From an uncultured Alphaproteobacteria bacterium (GTDB lineage: Bacteria > Pseudomonadota > Alphaproteobacteria > Rhodobacterales > Rhodobacteraceae): DNA of 64,000 nt. The stretch covers positions 87,003-151,002 of the forward strand of contig CACBAM010000005.1 in NCBI GenBank assembly GCA_902537215.1, given 5' to 3'. Position numbers and translations under genes: made by a program. Below the pieces are notes generated by a model. The model searched no databases, was not told the DNA's origin, and saw nothing but the letters and a program-made list of their open reading frames with translations. Of the stretch, positions 26,539 to 34,633 are shown one piece after another. Position 1 is the stretch's first letter. Each line of letters opens with the position of its first letter.

Positions 26539-27645
26539 CTACTTCCAATTTTTAAAATGCTTGGATAACTTAAGTGTTTGTCCCTGGTAATTAGAGCCAC
26601 TTCTTTCTCCATACATTACACTTGGTATGCTAGATAGCGTCTCATACATAAGTTTACCAATAATCTGACTGTCTTCCAGTATAAATGGGGTTTCGTGACA
26701 TCTAATTTCAAGTACAGCCTTCGAGCGCTTGTCCACAGAATTTTTTGTGAAACCAAAGCCAGGATCAAAAAAACCAGCATAATGTACGCGAAACTCTCCC
26801 ATCCTCACTTCATAAGGAACCATCTCGGCAGCTGTTTGGGGTGGTATGGTAATATACTCTTTACTTCTTAGAATATAAAATGCTCCTGGCATTAAAGTTA
26901 TGTAACCCTTTTTTGAGAATAGTCTTTCCCAAAAAGTTTCTACTTTGTAGAAGTTAAGCTTACTTAAATTAATTGCGGGGCAACTTTTTCTTGCTTTGAA
27001 GCCAATTGGTTCATTCTCTTTACCCTTTAAATTGACAGAGATTGTAATGCCGTTATCAATCTGCGTTGCATTTTCTACGATATTAAATCTAGTATTTAGC
27101 TTTTCTAGTTGTCGGTCAGTTATAATTTGTTGCTCGTTATGAAATCGTAGCTGGTTTAATGTTATCCCTTCCTTGATTGTTATTGAAAAAGATATAGGAG
27201 CTATCTCCACATAAACTTTTCCCTTATAACCTTTGCTGACTCGATCAAAACAGCCAGAATTATCGGAGATCAATCGTGTTAATATGTCTAATCTTCCAGT
27301 TGAACTTTTGGCATTAGCTACCGCCGAAATGTTACCTGGCAAACTTAATTCTTCCTGTATTTGTACTATATAAATTTTACCCTTCACAAGTGTCTTAAAG
27401 TTACCAATATCTATCTCTCTCCTTTTTAATTTAGATAGCTTTTGTCTGACAGTTTTCTTGGGTCCAGGTAAAAATGAAGCTTCAACTTCCCAACAATTTT
27501 TAGAAAGTCGTAAGTCCATACTAGCAGGTTGGATTTGGTTGTCCGTTAAAGGTCGCAGACACTTTATAGATGATTGTTTATGTAAAGCTTTTATCAGCTC
27601 CGCAGAAAGAGCCCCTTTTCTTTTGAAAAGCATTAATTTACTCAT
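26539..27645 (-). CDS. dcd: 2'-deoxycytidine 5'-triphosphate deaminase, long alphaproteobacterial form
   Basis: The enzyme deaminates dCTP to dUTP, feeding dTTP synthesis. This is the long, about 368-residue type with two dUTPase-like halves. The first half has QPASMDLRLS and AVANAKSSTGRLDI, and the second RVHYAGFFDPGFGF and ending YQGQTLKLSKHF. It starts at the ATG at 27645, four bases after the CCA end of tRNA-Pro. There is no Shine-Dalgarno in the spacer, so translation may begin on a nearly leaderless message left by tRNA 3' processing. An in-frame ATG at 27633 is an alternative with no better ribosome site. Confidence 0.9.
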   Translation of the reverse strand: MSKLMLFKRKGALSAELIKALHKQSSIKCLRPLTDNQIQPASMDLRLSKNCWEVEASFLPGPKKTVRQKLSKLKRREIDIGNFKTLVKGKIYIVQIQEELSLPGNISAVANAKSSTGRLDILTRLISDNSGCFDRVSKGYKGKVYVEIAPISFSITIKEGITLNQLRFHNEQQIITDRQLEKLNTRFNIVENATQIDNGITISVNLKGKENEPIGFKARKSCPAINLSKLNFYKVETFWERLFSKKGYITLMPGAFYILRSKEYITIPPQTAAEMVPYEVRMGEFRVHYAGFFDPGFGFTKNSVDKRSKAVLEIRCHETPFILEDSQIIGKLMYETLSSIPSVMYGERSGSNYQGQTLKLSKHFKNWK

Positions 27646-27649
27646 TTGT

Positions 27650-27726
27650 TGGTCGGGCTAGCGAGATTTGAACTCACGACCTTTCGTCCCCCAGACGAAC
27701 GCGCTACCAGACTGCGCCATAGCCCG
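27650..27726 (-). tRNA. tRNA-Pro (anticodon GGG)
   Basis: The 77-base gene reads on the minus strand. The acceptor stem CGGGCTA (5') pairs with TAGCCCG (3'), followed by discriminator A and encoded CCA. The D arm has GCGC/GCGC, the anticodon stem is TTCGT/ACGAA with loop CTGGGGG, so the anticodon GGG lies at 27690-27692 with G37. The T arm is GTGAG/CTCGC around TTCAAAT. It reads CCC and CCU codons. It lies between merR and dcd, both on the same strand. Confidence 0.97.
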
Positions 27727-27733
27727 CTGTTAA

Positions 27734-28201
27734 TCAAATATTTTTTCTAGCTATCATTTTTTCTCGTAACTTATTTAAAGATGCTATTAGGGAATAAATC
27801 TCAAGCTTTTTCTCTTTACTAGAGAGGCTTTTAATAATGATAGTCCTTTTCCCGGTATGGTTAAATTTAATTTGTATTTTTTGTTTTTCAACGGCTAAGT
27901 AGTCATCTATTGCCTCATTTGGTCGAGCAACGATAAACTCTTTACCTTTTTTTATAATGGTCTCTTTAACCTTTTTTATCGTAAAATTTTTCCCATGGAG
28001 AAGGGTTTTAATGCCTTTTAGAAAATCAATGTCTCTCGGTCTATAATATCTTCGTCCCCCCTTTCCCCTCATAGGTCTTATTTGTTTAAACTGGCTTTCC
28101 CAGAAACGAATTACGTATGGTTGTAACTCTAATTCTCCAGCGACTTCAGATATGGTGCGAAAAGCTTTAGGTGCTTTTTGAGTATCAAATTTTATGCTCA
28201 A
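27734..28201 (-). CDS. MerR family transcriptional regulator (ihfA-associated)
   Basis: A 155-residue protein with an N-terminal MerR winged helix: [25 protein letters not shown] is the helix-turn-helix and [17 protein letters not shown] the wing. The C-terminal part is a basic helical tail with no cysteine metal site, so it is unlikely to sense metals. This MerR-like protein follows ihfA in most Rhodobacterales, and its regulon is not known. It overlaps ihfA by four bases, and tRNA-Pro follows seven bases after its stop. Confidence 0.9.
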   Translation of the reverse strand: MSIKFDTQKAPKAFRTISEVAGELELQPYVIRFWESQFKQIRPMRGKGGRRYYRPRDIDFLKGIKTLLHGKNFTIKKVKETIIKKGKEFIVARPNEAIDDYLAVEKQKIQIKFNHTGKRTIIIKSLSSKEKKLEIYSLIASLNKLREKMIARKNI

Positions 28202-28500
28202 TTTTTCTCAGACTTGTTAATGCGCTCTTTCATTAATTTGGAGGGTTTGAAGCTTATTACTCGCCGTGCATTTATAGTAGCTGCTACCCCAGTTTTCGGA
28301 TTTCTGCCAATCCTTTCTCGTTTTTGTCTTGGAGTAAAAGTACCAAATGAGGAAAGTTTCACGCTTTTACCATCAATTAGTGCGTTCGATATCTGGTCCA
28401 AGACAGTCTCTAACATATGGGCAGATTCATGTTTTGATAGCCCTACATGTCTAAAAAGTGCCTCACTAATATCTTGGCGAGTTAATGTTCTGCGTACCAT
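28198..28500 (-). CDS. ihfA: Integration host factor subunit alpha
   Basis: A DNA-bending nucleoid protein that works as a heterodimer with IhfB. The 100-residue sequence has [13 protein letters not shown] at the N-terminus, VKLSSFGTF in the middle, and the beta-arm [25 protein letters not shown] with the intercalating Pro. It starts at an ATG preceded by AAGGGGAG. A promoter with a perfect TTGACA lies in the short spacer to plsX. fabH, which commonly sits between plsX and ihfA, is missing here. Confidence 0.97.
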   Translation of the reverse strand: MVRRTLTRQDISEALFRHVGLSKHESAHMLETVLDQISNALIDGKSVKLSSFGTFTPRQKRERIGRNPKTGVAATINARRVISFKPSKLMKERINKSEKN

Positions 28501-28517
28501 CTTAATCTCCCCTTACA

Positions 28518-28546
28518 AATTAATTTAAGTAATATTGCTATGTCAA
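28518..28546 (-). promoter_or_regulatory. Probable ihfA-merR promoter
   Basis: On the minus strand a perfect TTGACA (28541-28546) is followed after 17 bases by TTAATT (28518-28523); TAATTT at 18 bases is an alternative -10. The leader to the ihfA ATG would be about 12 bases and includes the AAGGGGAG ribosome site. Transcription from here would also cover merR, tRNA-Pro and dcd. Confidence 0.45.
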
Positions 28547-28565
28547 CTTAAGTTTTTACAGTAGG

Positions 28566-29564
28566 CTAGGTGGATTTTGTTTTACACATATTCTTGGCTA
28601 GTTTTAACGCTGAGTAAAAGCTTTTGGAGTCAGAACTACCATGGGATTTTATTACTAGACCGTTTAAACCAACAAAGACCCCTCCATTAAGAGTTCGCGG
28701 GTCCATTCTTTCTTTAAGTCGCCTAAGCTTTCTTTTCATTAAGAGACCCATGAATACTCCAGATATAGATGAACTAAACTCATCCAAGAAAAATTTTTTA
28801 ATTAAATTTGCCGTGCCTTCAGCTGTTTTTAAAGCGATGTTTCCACTAAAACCGTCGGTCACTATAACATCAGCTTTATCAGATGAAAAATCGCTACCTT
28901 CTACGAACCCGACGTACTCTATTTCTCCACCTGTGAAAGTTTCTATAAACAGCTCTGATGCTTTTCTCAACTGTTCATTCCCTTTATGTGTTTCTGTACC
29001 AACGTTCAATAATCCCACTTTGACCTTTCGTGTATTAAAAACTTTGGAGAATATATCTGAGCCGAAGTTAGAGTAAGCGAGCAGATCAGATGGCTGTGCC
29101 TTGACATCAGCTCCAGCGTCTAGAACAACATTAAAACCTTGGTCAGACGTTGAAGGCCAAAAGATAGCAATAGCAGGTCTTTTAACATCTGGAAGTTTTC
29201 TCAAGAGTAGAGTTGAAATAGCCATTAAAGATCCAGTGTTTCCACATGAAACTGCGACTTCTGCTTTTGATGATTTAACACTTTCTATTGAATTCCACAT
29301 ACTTGAGTTTTTCCCTCCCCTAATTGATTGAGAAGGTTTATCCCCCATTTGGATTACTTTGTCACAGTGCCTAATCTTACACATCTTTTTTATATCAGGA
29401 TATTTATCAAGCGCTCTGGACAAAACTTGTTTATCGCCATGCAAAAGCAAGGTGTCATTAGTATTTTCAGAACAAAACTGATTTACTCCTCCGATAATAT
29501 CATCTGCAGAGTTGTCGCCTCCCATACAATCGACTGAGAGAGTGATTTTATTATCTCTTATCAT
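28566..29564 (-). CDS. plsX: Phosphate acyltransferase PlsX
   Basis: PlsX makes acyl-phosphate from acyl-ACP for phospholipid synthesis. The 332-residue protein starts SVDCMGGDNSADDIIGG. It also shows SSMWNSIESVK, the VSCGNTGSLMA segment, VVLDAGADVKA, and DVIVTDGFSGNIALKTAEG near the C-terminus, all typical of the family. The gene follows rpmF on the same strand. Its stop is 65 bases before ihfA with no room for fabH, so the usual plsX-fabH pair is broken here. Confidence 0.96.
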   Translation of the reverse strand: MIRDNKITLSVDCMGGDNSADDIIGGVNQFCSENTNDTLLLHGDKQVLSRALDKYPDIKKMCKIRHCDKVIQMGDKPSQSIRGGKNSSMWNSIESVKSSKAEVAVSCGNTGSLMAISTLLLRKLPDVKRPAIAIFWPSTSDQGFNVVLDAGADVKAQPSDLLAYSNFGSDIFSKVFNTRKVKVGLLNVGTETHKGNEQLRKASELFIETFTGGEIEYVGFVEGSDFSSDKADVIVTDGFSGNIALKTAEGTANLIKKFFLDEFSSSISGVFMGLLMKRKLRRLKERMDPRTLNGGVFVGLNGLVIKSHGSSDSKSFYSALKLAKNMCKTKST

Positions 29565-29599
29565 TAGCCTTCAGGTATACCTAATCTAGCTAAATAACG

Positions 29600-29815
29600 T
29601 CAATCTTCGTCGTCACCAACTTCAGATTCTATTTTATTTATTACTCTTCTCTGTTTATTTCCAGAACCATAATAACCGCACTCACCACATATGTGATGGG
29701 ATAACTTAAATTCCCCACAATTGCTACATTCTCCATATTGGCGAGATATAATTCCGTCGTGCGCTCTTCTCAAGCCTCTTTTAGATCTCGTAATTTTACT
29801 CTTGGGCACGCCCAT
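29600..29815 (-). CDS. rpmF: 50S ribosomal protein L32
   Basis: A small zinc-ribbon ribosomal protein of 71 residues. The N-terminus (MGVPKSKITRSKRGLRRAHD) is diagnostic. The two CxxC pairs, CSNC and CGEC, form the zinc ribbon. A short acidic tail ends the protein. Gene order yceD-rpmF-plsX is conserved across bacteria. It appears to have its own promoter in the 79-base spacer after yceD. Confidence 0.97.
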   Translation of the reverse strand: MGVPKSKITRSKRGLRRAHDGIISRQYGECSNCGEFKLSHHICGECGYYGSGNKQRRVINKIESEVGDDED

Positions 29816-29852
29816 GTGGATTCCTCGTAGTATTGTTGAGCTTCACCAACGC

Positions 29853-29880
29853 ACCATAAGCAAAATTGAAAATAGCGCAA
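29853..29880 (-). promoter_or_regulatory. Possible rpmF-plsX promoter
   Basis: On the minus strand TTGCGC (29875-29880) and TATGGT (29853-29858) are 16 bases apart, leaving a leader of about 30 bases with GAGGA ahead of the rpmF ATG. Both hexamers match the consensus at four of six positions, so the call is tentative. Confidence 0.35.
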
Positions 29881-29894
29881 GTAAAATCTTGTAA

Positions 29895-30425
29895 TTACTT
29901 TTTGAGTTTATTCAAAATAGAAAAAGGATTTTCTCTATTGATACTCTCCGTTTCTGTTAAACTTATAGATGCTCCAGACTTTTTTGGATAATCAGGTGTT
30001 TCGAGGCTGATGGTTTCCATAAATAGGTCGCCTAAATTGATATCGTCTAGAATAATATCGTTATCAAATGATTTTTCAGTGAGCTCTAAAACGCTCTTTT
30101 TCATTGGTTTATTTTCGTTTTTTCCAATAAAAAATGTTCTTGTAATTCGTTTATATATATTTGTTACCACAGGTTCAAGAGTTAGAGAGCAAGGTTGTAT
30201 AAGTTTTGCTTTGACCGTGCCAAATAAAAATATTTGGTTTGCTGCTTGTAATTTTAAATTCCCATTAAAGCTCGCCTTCTTTGCCTCCATAACGTTTAGT
30301 CTTTTAGGCAATTCCCTCAGAGCATCCATCGAACAAACAAGGTGAAACTCGTGTTCAATGCCTCTTTTTATTTGTTCTAGCGATATTATGTAAGAGAAAT
30401 TATCTATTTCCTGTATTTTTTTCAT
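29895..30425 (-). CDS. yceD: DUF177 family protein YceD
   Basis: A 176-residue member of the YceD/DUF177 family, which is linked with 23S rRNA and ribosome assembly and usually sits just upstream of rpmF. Visible family features are the QPCSLTLEPV stretch with the conserved Cys, and a C-terminal block DLGDLFMETISLETPDYP-like that matches the usual D-L-G-E-x-x-x-E-x-L motif. The conserved middle cysteine (CSLTLEPV) is present, but the second one of the CxRC type is not obvious. It is divergent from bamE. Confidence 0.87.
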   Translation of the reverse strand: MKKIQEIDNFSYIISLEQIKRGIEHEFHLVCSMDALRELPKRLNVMEAKKASFNGNLKLQAANQIFLFGTVKAKLIQPCSLTLEPVVTNIYKRITRTFFIGKNENKPMKKSVLELTEKSFDNDIILDDINLGDLFMETISLETPDYPKKSGASISLTETESINRENPFSILNKLKK

Positions 30426-30476
30426 GATATATCATTAAGTTATTGAAAATTTAAAAAATTTATCAGCAATTCTAAA

Positions 30477-30917
30477 ATGTTTAAACAAAAAATTATAATC
30501 TTAATATTAGCTTGTTTTTTTCTAAATACTTGTTCGGGAATTAAAGCCAATAATGGCTACATGCCGATGCAAAACAGTGTCGATCAACTTAAAGTCAATA
30601 AAACTTCTTTGTCTTTTGTAAAATCGAAATTAGGAGAACCTGCCTTGATTTTAGGCAACAAAGAGCCAATATTTATATATTCTTCACAGGTCACCAATAG
30701 AATATTATTTTTTGAACCCAAAGTGATTTCTAGAGATGTTTTAGTCCTCTACTTTAGTAAAAAAAAGAAATTAAAGAAGCTTGAAAAGTTTAATTTGACA
30801 GATGGAAAGTCTTTTCAAATGAACACAGATACGACCTCCTTAAATGCAGAGCAAAGATCATTGATTGCAACACTTTTTTCAAATGTCGGTATTGGGGGAG
30901 TAAGGCTCCCGGATTAA
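30477..30917 (+). CDS. bamE: Outer membrane protein assembly factor BamE
   Basis: A small lipoprotein of the BAM complex that inserts beta-barrel proteins. The N-terminal hydrophobic segment ends in LNTC with Cys19 as the likely lipidated residue; Asn at -2 makes the lipobox imperfect. The SmpA/OmlA fold is suggested by LKVNKTSLSFVKSKLGEPALI, followed by FIYSSQVTNR and DVLVLYFSKKKKL. The position divergent from yceD is the alphaproteobacterial bamE location. At 146 residues the length is typical. Its last codons overlap the 3' end of msrB by four bases. Confidence 0.84.
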   Translation: MFKQKIIILILACFFLNTCSGIKANNGYMPMQNSVDQLKVNKTSLSFVKSKLGEPALILGNKEPIFIYSSQVTNRILFFEPKVISRDVLVLYFSKKKKLKKLEKFNLTDGKSFQMNTDTTSLNAEQRSLIATLFSNVGIGGVRLPD

Positions 30918-31276
30918 GTTGGCCTGAATTTTAAGGCAACCCCATTAATACAATACCTCATACCAGTAGGAGCAGGACCATCTTCAAAAACATGCCCTAA
31001 GTGTGCTTTACAGCTACCGCAATTCACTTCTATTCTTCTCATTCCATGTGAAAGGTCTATTTTTGATTCTACGGTGTCCTCTGATAAGGGGCTACTAAAG
31101 CTAGGCCATCCTGAACCACTTTCAAACTTCTCGCACGAAGAAAATAACTCACTTGAACAGCAAACACAGAGGAATTTTCCTTCTCCACTTGGAAAGCCTG
31201 GGTGTGAAAATGGTGGTTCTGTCTCACCGAGTTGAGTAACGGCATACGCCATGCGTGATAACTTTTTATTTTCCAT
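30914..31276 (-). CDS. msrB: Peptide-methionine (R)-S-oxide reductase MsrB
   Basis: MsrB repairs methionine-R-sulfoxide in proteins. The 120-residue protein has the zinc cysteines Cys37/Cys40 and Cys86/Cys89 (CGSC). The substrate motif GSGWPSF and the catalytic Cys109 in RYCINGVAL are complete, with HLGHVFEDGP between. It lacks a signal peptide, so it is cytoplasmic. It is short at the N-terminus compared with E. coli MsrB. It is convergent with bamE and divergent from the acyltransferase gene. Confidence 0.95.
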   Translation of the reverse strand: MENKKLSRMAYAVTQLGETEPPFSHPGFPSGEGKFLCVCCSSELFSSCEKFESGSGWPSFSSPLSEDTVESKIDLSHGMRRIEVNCGSCKAHLGHVFEDGPAPTGMRYCINGVALKFRPT

Positions 31277-31340
31277 GATCTGTTATATAATTAATATTCT
31301 AATATCAACAATATAAGCCCAATTTAGGAAAGATCAAATA

Positions 31341-32027
31341 ATGAGATACCGAATAGAGTTTGGTCAATCAGATGCTAATCGGATGAAAGCCCAAAAATTT
31401 AGGCAAAGGGTTTTTAGAGAATCTGAAACTGGTTTGGATGAAGACAAATTTGATGATATTTCAAACCATTGCCTAATATTTGATGAAAAGAAAGACGATA
31501 AGTTAGTTTTAGTTTTTAGATCAAGGTCGTTTTCGAGTATGAAAGATATTCTGTGCAGCTATTCTGCGCAATATTACGACTTAACCAAGTTGACCAGGTT
31601 ACCTTTCAAACCTATGGAGATTGGAAGACTATGTGTTGATAGGACGGCTAAAGACCCATTTTTACTTTTGACTGCTTTTAAATACCTTGCATCACTAATC
31701 TCGATTGGTCGAAGGGATTTTATATTTGGCTGTACTAGCTTTTCCGGAGCAAACAACCCTAAGCATTTGGCTTCTTTGAGATCTTTGAAAAAAAACCAGC
31801 TGGCAGGACCAAAATTGTTAATCGGAAAGAAAGCAAATAGCATTCTAGACATTAAAACAATTATTGGTTCGGACAAGCAAAAAATGAATCATAATTTTTT
31901 GCCTCCTTTACTGAAGTTTTACCTAAGGCTCGGTGGTAAAGTCTCTAATCATGCAGTGATTGACAGAGACTTAGATACTATACATGTTTTTACTTATCTG
32001 GATTTAACCGGTAAAAAAAATAATTAA
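31341..32027 (+). CDS. OlsB-like ornithine lipid N-acyltransferase (GNAT family)
   Basis: A 228-residue acyltransferase of the OlsB/hemolysin group, which transfers 3-hydroxyacyl groups from ACP to ornithine in the first step of ornithine lipid synthesis. The family patterns are RVFRESETGLDEDKFDD near the N-terminus, MEIGRLCVDRTAKDPFLLL, and FIFGCTSFSGANNPKHL. The C-terminal LPPLLKFYLRLGGKVSNHAVIDRDLDT matches the family's end. The OlsA partner is not adjacent, which is usual when the two genes are unlinked. Ornithine lipids replace phospholipids under phosphate limitation in marine alphaproteobacteria, so that role is plausible here but inferred. Confidence 0.75.
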   Translation: MRYRIEFGQSDANRMKAQKFRQRVFRESETGLDEDKFDDISNHCLIFDEKKDDKLVLVFRSRSFSSMKDILCSYSAQYYDLTKLTRLPFKPMEIGRLCVDRTAKDPFLLLTAFKYLASLISIGRRDFIFGCTSFSGANNPKHLASLRSLKKNQLAGPKLLIGKKANSILDIKTIIGSDKQKMNHNFLPPLLKFYLRLGGKVSNHAVIDRDLDTIHVFTYLDLTGKKNN

Positions 32028-32034
32028 CTTTAAT

Positions 32035-32706
32035 TTACAATTTTGTTATCCCGTTTTTATAGTTGGACCAAGCAACAGGATCATCTAAAAATTTTCTTAT
32101 TTCTAAAAGAATGCTAGACTCAAATGTATTCATTAAACGCATTTGATTATATACTTCTTCCCAGTCGGTTAGATGATACACTTTTATATTATTTCTTTTC
32201 ATTGAAATGTCAGCTTCCTTGAATATATTGTACTTGAAAACTACTAAACTGAGATTACACTGAATGCCGATAGATCGGATATTTTCGACAAAATTTATTT
32301 TGGATTTTCCATCTGTCATTAGGTCTTCTACAAGTAAGCTATTCTTTTCCTTAAAAATATCCCCTTCAATCAATTTATTTTTTCCATATTCCTTAGCTTT
32401 TTTCCTCACATAAGATAAGGGTAGCCCCATTTTTTCTGCTATAACTGCACCAAACGGTATTCCTGCGGTCTCACCACCTATAATATAATCTGGAGAAGGG
32501 AATCCCATATCGGATTTGATGGTATCTATCATCATATCAGTAATTGATTTGAAAGCTGATGGGTATGCAATAATCTTTCTGCAGTCGATGTAGCTCGGTG
32601 ACAAAAAACCAGAAGACAGTCTAAAAGGTGTCAACAGGCTAAAGTTAATTGCTCCAATATCGATGAGAATTTTTGCAGTGTTTCTCGATCGTTCATCTAT
32701 TTTCAT
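32035..32706 (-). CDS. pyrE: Orotate phosphoribosyltransferase
   Basis: PyrE joins orotate to PRPP to make OMP in pyrimidine synthesis. The PRPP-binding loop is LLVEDLMTDGKSK, preceded by FRLSSGFLSPSYIDCRK at the N-terminus and IIGGETAGIPFGAVIAEKM. The 223-residue length is normal for the class. It follows pyrC on the same strand by 19 bases, so the two form a pyrimidine operon. It is convergent with the acyltransferase gene (seven-base gap). Confidence 0.95.
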   Translation of the reverse strand: MKIDERSRNTAKILIDIGAINFSLLTPFRLSSGFLSPSYIDCRKIIAYPSAFKSITDMMIDTIKSDMGFPSPDYIIGGETAGIPFGAVIAEKMGLPLSYVRKKAKEYGKNKLIEGDIFKEKNSLLVEDLMTDGKSKINFVENIRSIGIQCNLSLVVFKYNIFKEADISMKRNNIKVYHLTDWEEVYNQMRLMNTFESSILLEIRKFLDDPVAWSNYKNGITKL

Positions 32707-32725
32707 TTTTCCTCACAAAACTATA

Positions 32726-33769
32726 TTAAATTTCTTTTTCCCAATAAATTTCACTAGAAGGGTTAAAGACGGTTATTTTTCCGTCACTGGTCTCGATATC
32801 TTTTATCACTTTTATCGGTTTGGGCCTTTTAACATATCTTACCCTATCTTTATGTTGCCTTAACCCATAAAATGCTCGACCATTTTTAGACACAAAGGGT
32901 TCAATTTTCTTTAAAGAGCGATGTTCTTCGAATAACTGTATCAAAAGTGGAATTGCAAGGGGACTGCTAAATATTCCAGCACATCCACAGGAAGCTATTT
33001 TTCTACCCTCAACATGAGGAGCGCTGTCTGTACCAAGAAAAAATTTACAGTTACCTGATGTTGCAGCTTGCACTAGAGCAAGACGATCATATTCTGTTTT
33101 TAATATTGGTGCACAATAAAAATCTGGTCTTATCCCCTTTGAAAGCATTATGTTTCTATTTACCATCAAGTGATGAATGGTGATTGTTGCTGCAACCATA
33201 CTTTGTTCGTTTATGAATTTTACTGCATCCGCAGAAGTAATATGTTCTAAAACTATTTTCAAACCTGGAAACTGCTTGATTATTTTTGTCAAAACTTTTT
33301 CAATAAAAACGCTCTCTCGTTCAAATACATCAATATTTTCATCTGTAACCTCACCATGTATCGATAGTATGACGCCACTTTCTTCCATCACTTCAAACAA
33401 ATTATAGAAATCTTTAAAATCGGATATCCCAGAGTCTGAATTGGTCGTCGCTCCTTTCGGGTACATCTTGATGGCCTTAATATGTTCATGATCGCTAACT
33501 TTTTTGATCTCATCTTTGCTTAAATGTTTTGTTAAATAGAGTGTCATATTTGGTGTAAAGTTTTTTCCCCTCGGAATCTGTTTACAGATCTCATTATAAT
33601 AGTTTTCAGCTAAAGAAATATTCGTAACAGGAGTATCCAAGTTAGGCATAATGAGGGCTGAACGAAAGTTTTCATAGGTAAATGGCAAGACACTTGATAA
33701 AATATTGCCTTCGCGTAAATGTACATGCCAATCATCAGGCCTTAAAATATCAAGAAAGATTTTTTCCAT
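32726..33769 (-). CDS. pyrC: Dihydroorotase (class II)
   Basis: PyrC interconverts carbamoyl-aspartate and dihydroorotate using a binuclear zinc site. His15 and His17 are in DWHVHLRE, and Lys101 in KMYPKGATTNS is the expected carboxylated lysine. Further metal ligands are in HGEVTD and LEHITS, and the catalytic Asp in LGTDSAPH. At 347 residues it matches the E. coli-type PyrC. The upstream 200-base spacer to folE holds a possible promoter and is the largest intergenic gap in the window. Confidence 0.95.
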   Translation of the reverse strand: MEKIFLDILRPDDWHVHLREGNILSSVLPFTYENFRSALIMPNLDTPVTNISLAENYYNEICKQIPRGKNFTPNMTLYLTKHLSKDEIKKVSDHEHIKAIKMYPKGATTNSDSGISDFKDFYNLFEVMEESGVILSIHGEVTDENIDVFERESVFIEKVLTKIIKQFPGLKIVLEHITSADAVKFINEQSMVAATITIHHLMVNRNIMLSKGIRPDFYCAPILKTEYDRLALVQAATSGNCKFFLGTDSAPHVEGRKIASCGCAGIFSSPLAIPLLIQLFEEHRSLKKIEPFVSKNGRAFYGLRQHKDRVRYVKRPKPIKVIKDIETSDGKITVFNPSSEIYWEKEI

Positions 33770-33796
33770 TAATCAGGGTTCAATATTTTTTAGTCT

Positions 33797-33825
33797 ATAG
33801 TAATGACTAATCTTGACTATGTTAA
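33797..33825 (-). promoter_or_regulatory. Possible pyrC-pyrE promoter
   Basis: On the minus strand TTAACA (33820-33825) and TACTAT (33797-33802) are 17 bases apart, about 28 bases before the pyrC ATG. The rest of the 200-base spacer toward folE is AT-rich; I found no convincing folE promoter, riboswitch or hairpin in it. Confidence 0.35.
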
Positions 33826-33969
33826 TTAATATATTGGGTTTCTTGAGAAGAGTTTGCCCCAATCTTTCGTAAAAATTATCTAAATCTGTTCCAAAATCTC
33901 AATTACTAGTTTATAAAATACTATATAGACCTTTAAAGTAACAATCTGAAAGTTTACGAGGAAAATTAA

Positions 33970-34584
33970 GTGAATATTGTGGAAAAAAATATTGCCGGAA
34001 CCACGGAAAATGAGTTTAGTAATGGAGTGTCAAATGATGACGCAAAAAAAGCGCTCGAGTTGCTACTAAAATGGATAGGCGATAACCCAGGAAGAGAAGG
34101 GCTCAAAGAGACGCCAAAGAGGATTTTAAAGGCCTATAAAGAGTGGTTTTCCGGGTACAACCAGAACCCTTTAGAAATACTTAGCAAGACTTTTCAAGAA
34201 GTAGAGGGCTACAAAGAAATGATAAGTCTAAAAGATATAAGTTTCCACAGTTTCTGCGAACATCATTTTGCTCCAATTGTAGGAAAGGTTCACATCGGAT
34301 ATATTCCAAATAAAAAAGTAGTGGGCCTATCAAAACTTGCTCGACTTGTCGAAGTGTTTGCAAAACGTTTGCAGGTGCAGGAAAAGATGACGGCTGAGAT
34401 AGGTAATTGTTTACAAACTAACTTAGATTGTTTAGGAGTGGGAGTATTGATTGAAGGAGAACATCACTGTATGTCTTCGAGAGGTGTAAAAAAACACGGT
34501 TCCATTATGAAAACCATGCATTTCACTGGTGTTTTCCTAAATGATACAGAGAAAAAGAACGAGTTTATAAGATCCATCAGCTGA
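33970..34584 (+). CDS. folE: GTP cyclohydrolase I
   Basis: FolE converts GTP to 7,8-dihydroneopterin triphosphate, the first step of folate synthesis. The 204-residue protein has the zinc Cys and His residues in FCEHHFAPIVGKVHIGYIP. VVGLSKLARLVEVFAKRLQVQE and EGEHHCMSSRGVKK (third zinc Cys) follow. It starts at GTG 33970 with GAGGA about eight bases upstream. It stands alone; folB and folP are about 8 kb downstream. Confidence 0.97.
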   Translation: MNIVEKNIAGTTENEFSNGVSNDDAKKALELLLKWIGDNPGREGLKETPKRILKAYKEWFSGYNQNPLEILSKTFQEVEGYKEMISLKDISFHSFCEHHFAPIVGKVHIGYIPNKKVVGLSKLARLVEVFAKRLQVQEKMTAEIGNCLQTNLDCLGVGVLIEGEHHCMSSRGVKKHGSIMKTMHFTGVFLNDTEKKNEFIRSIS

Positions 34585-34633
34585 AAAATCTTTTTAAAGT
34601 CATAAGCCCAGATAAAATGAATAAAGACCACTA

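Noticed and set aside
27650..27726. tRNA-Pro as an integration site (att) for a mobile element
   Set aside because: No integrase, no repeat of the tRNA 3' end and no foreign genes nearby; both flanks are core genes.
33811..33835. TTGACT followed by TATATT in the folE upstream spacer
   Set aside because: The spacing is only about 11 bases, too short for a sigma-70 promoter.
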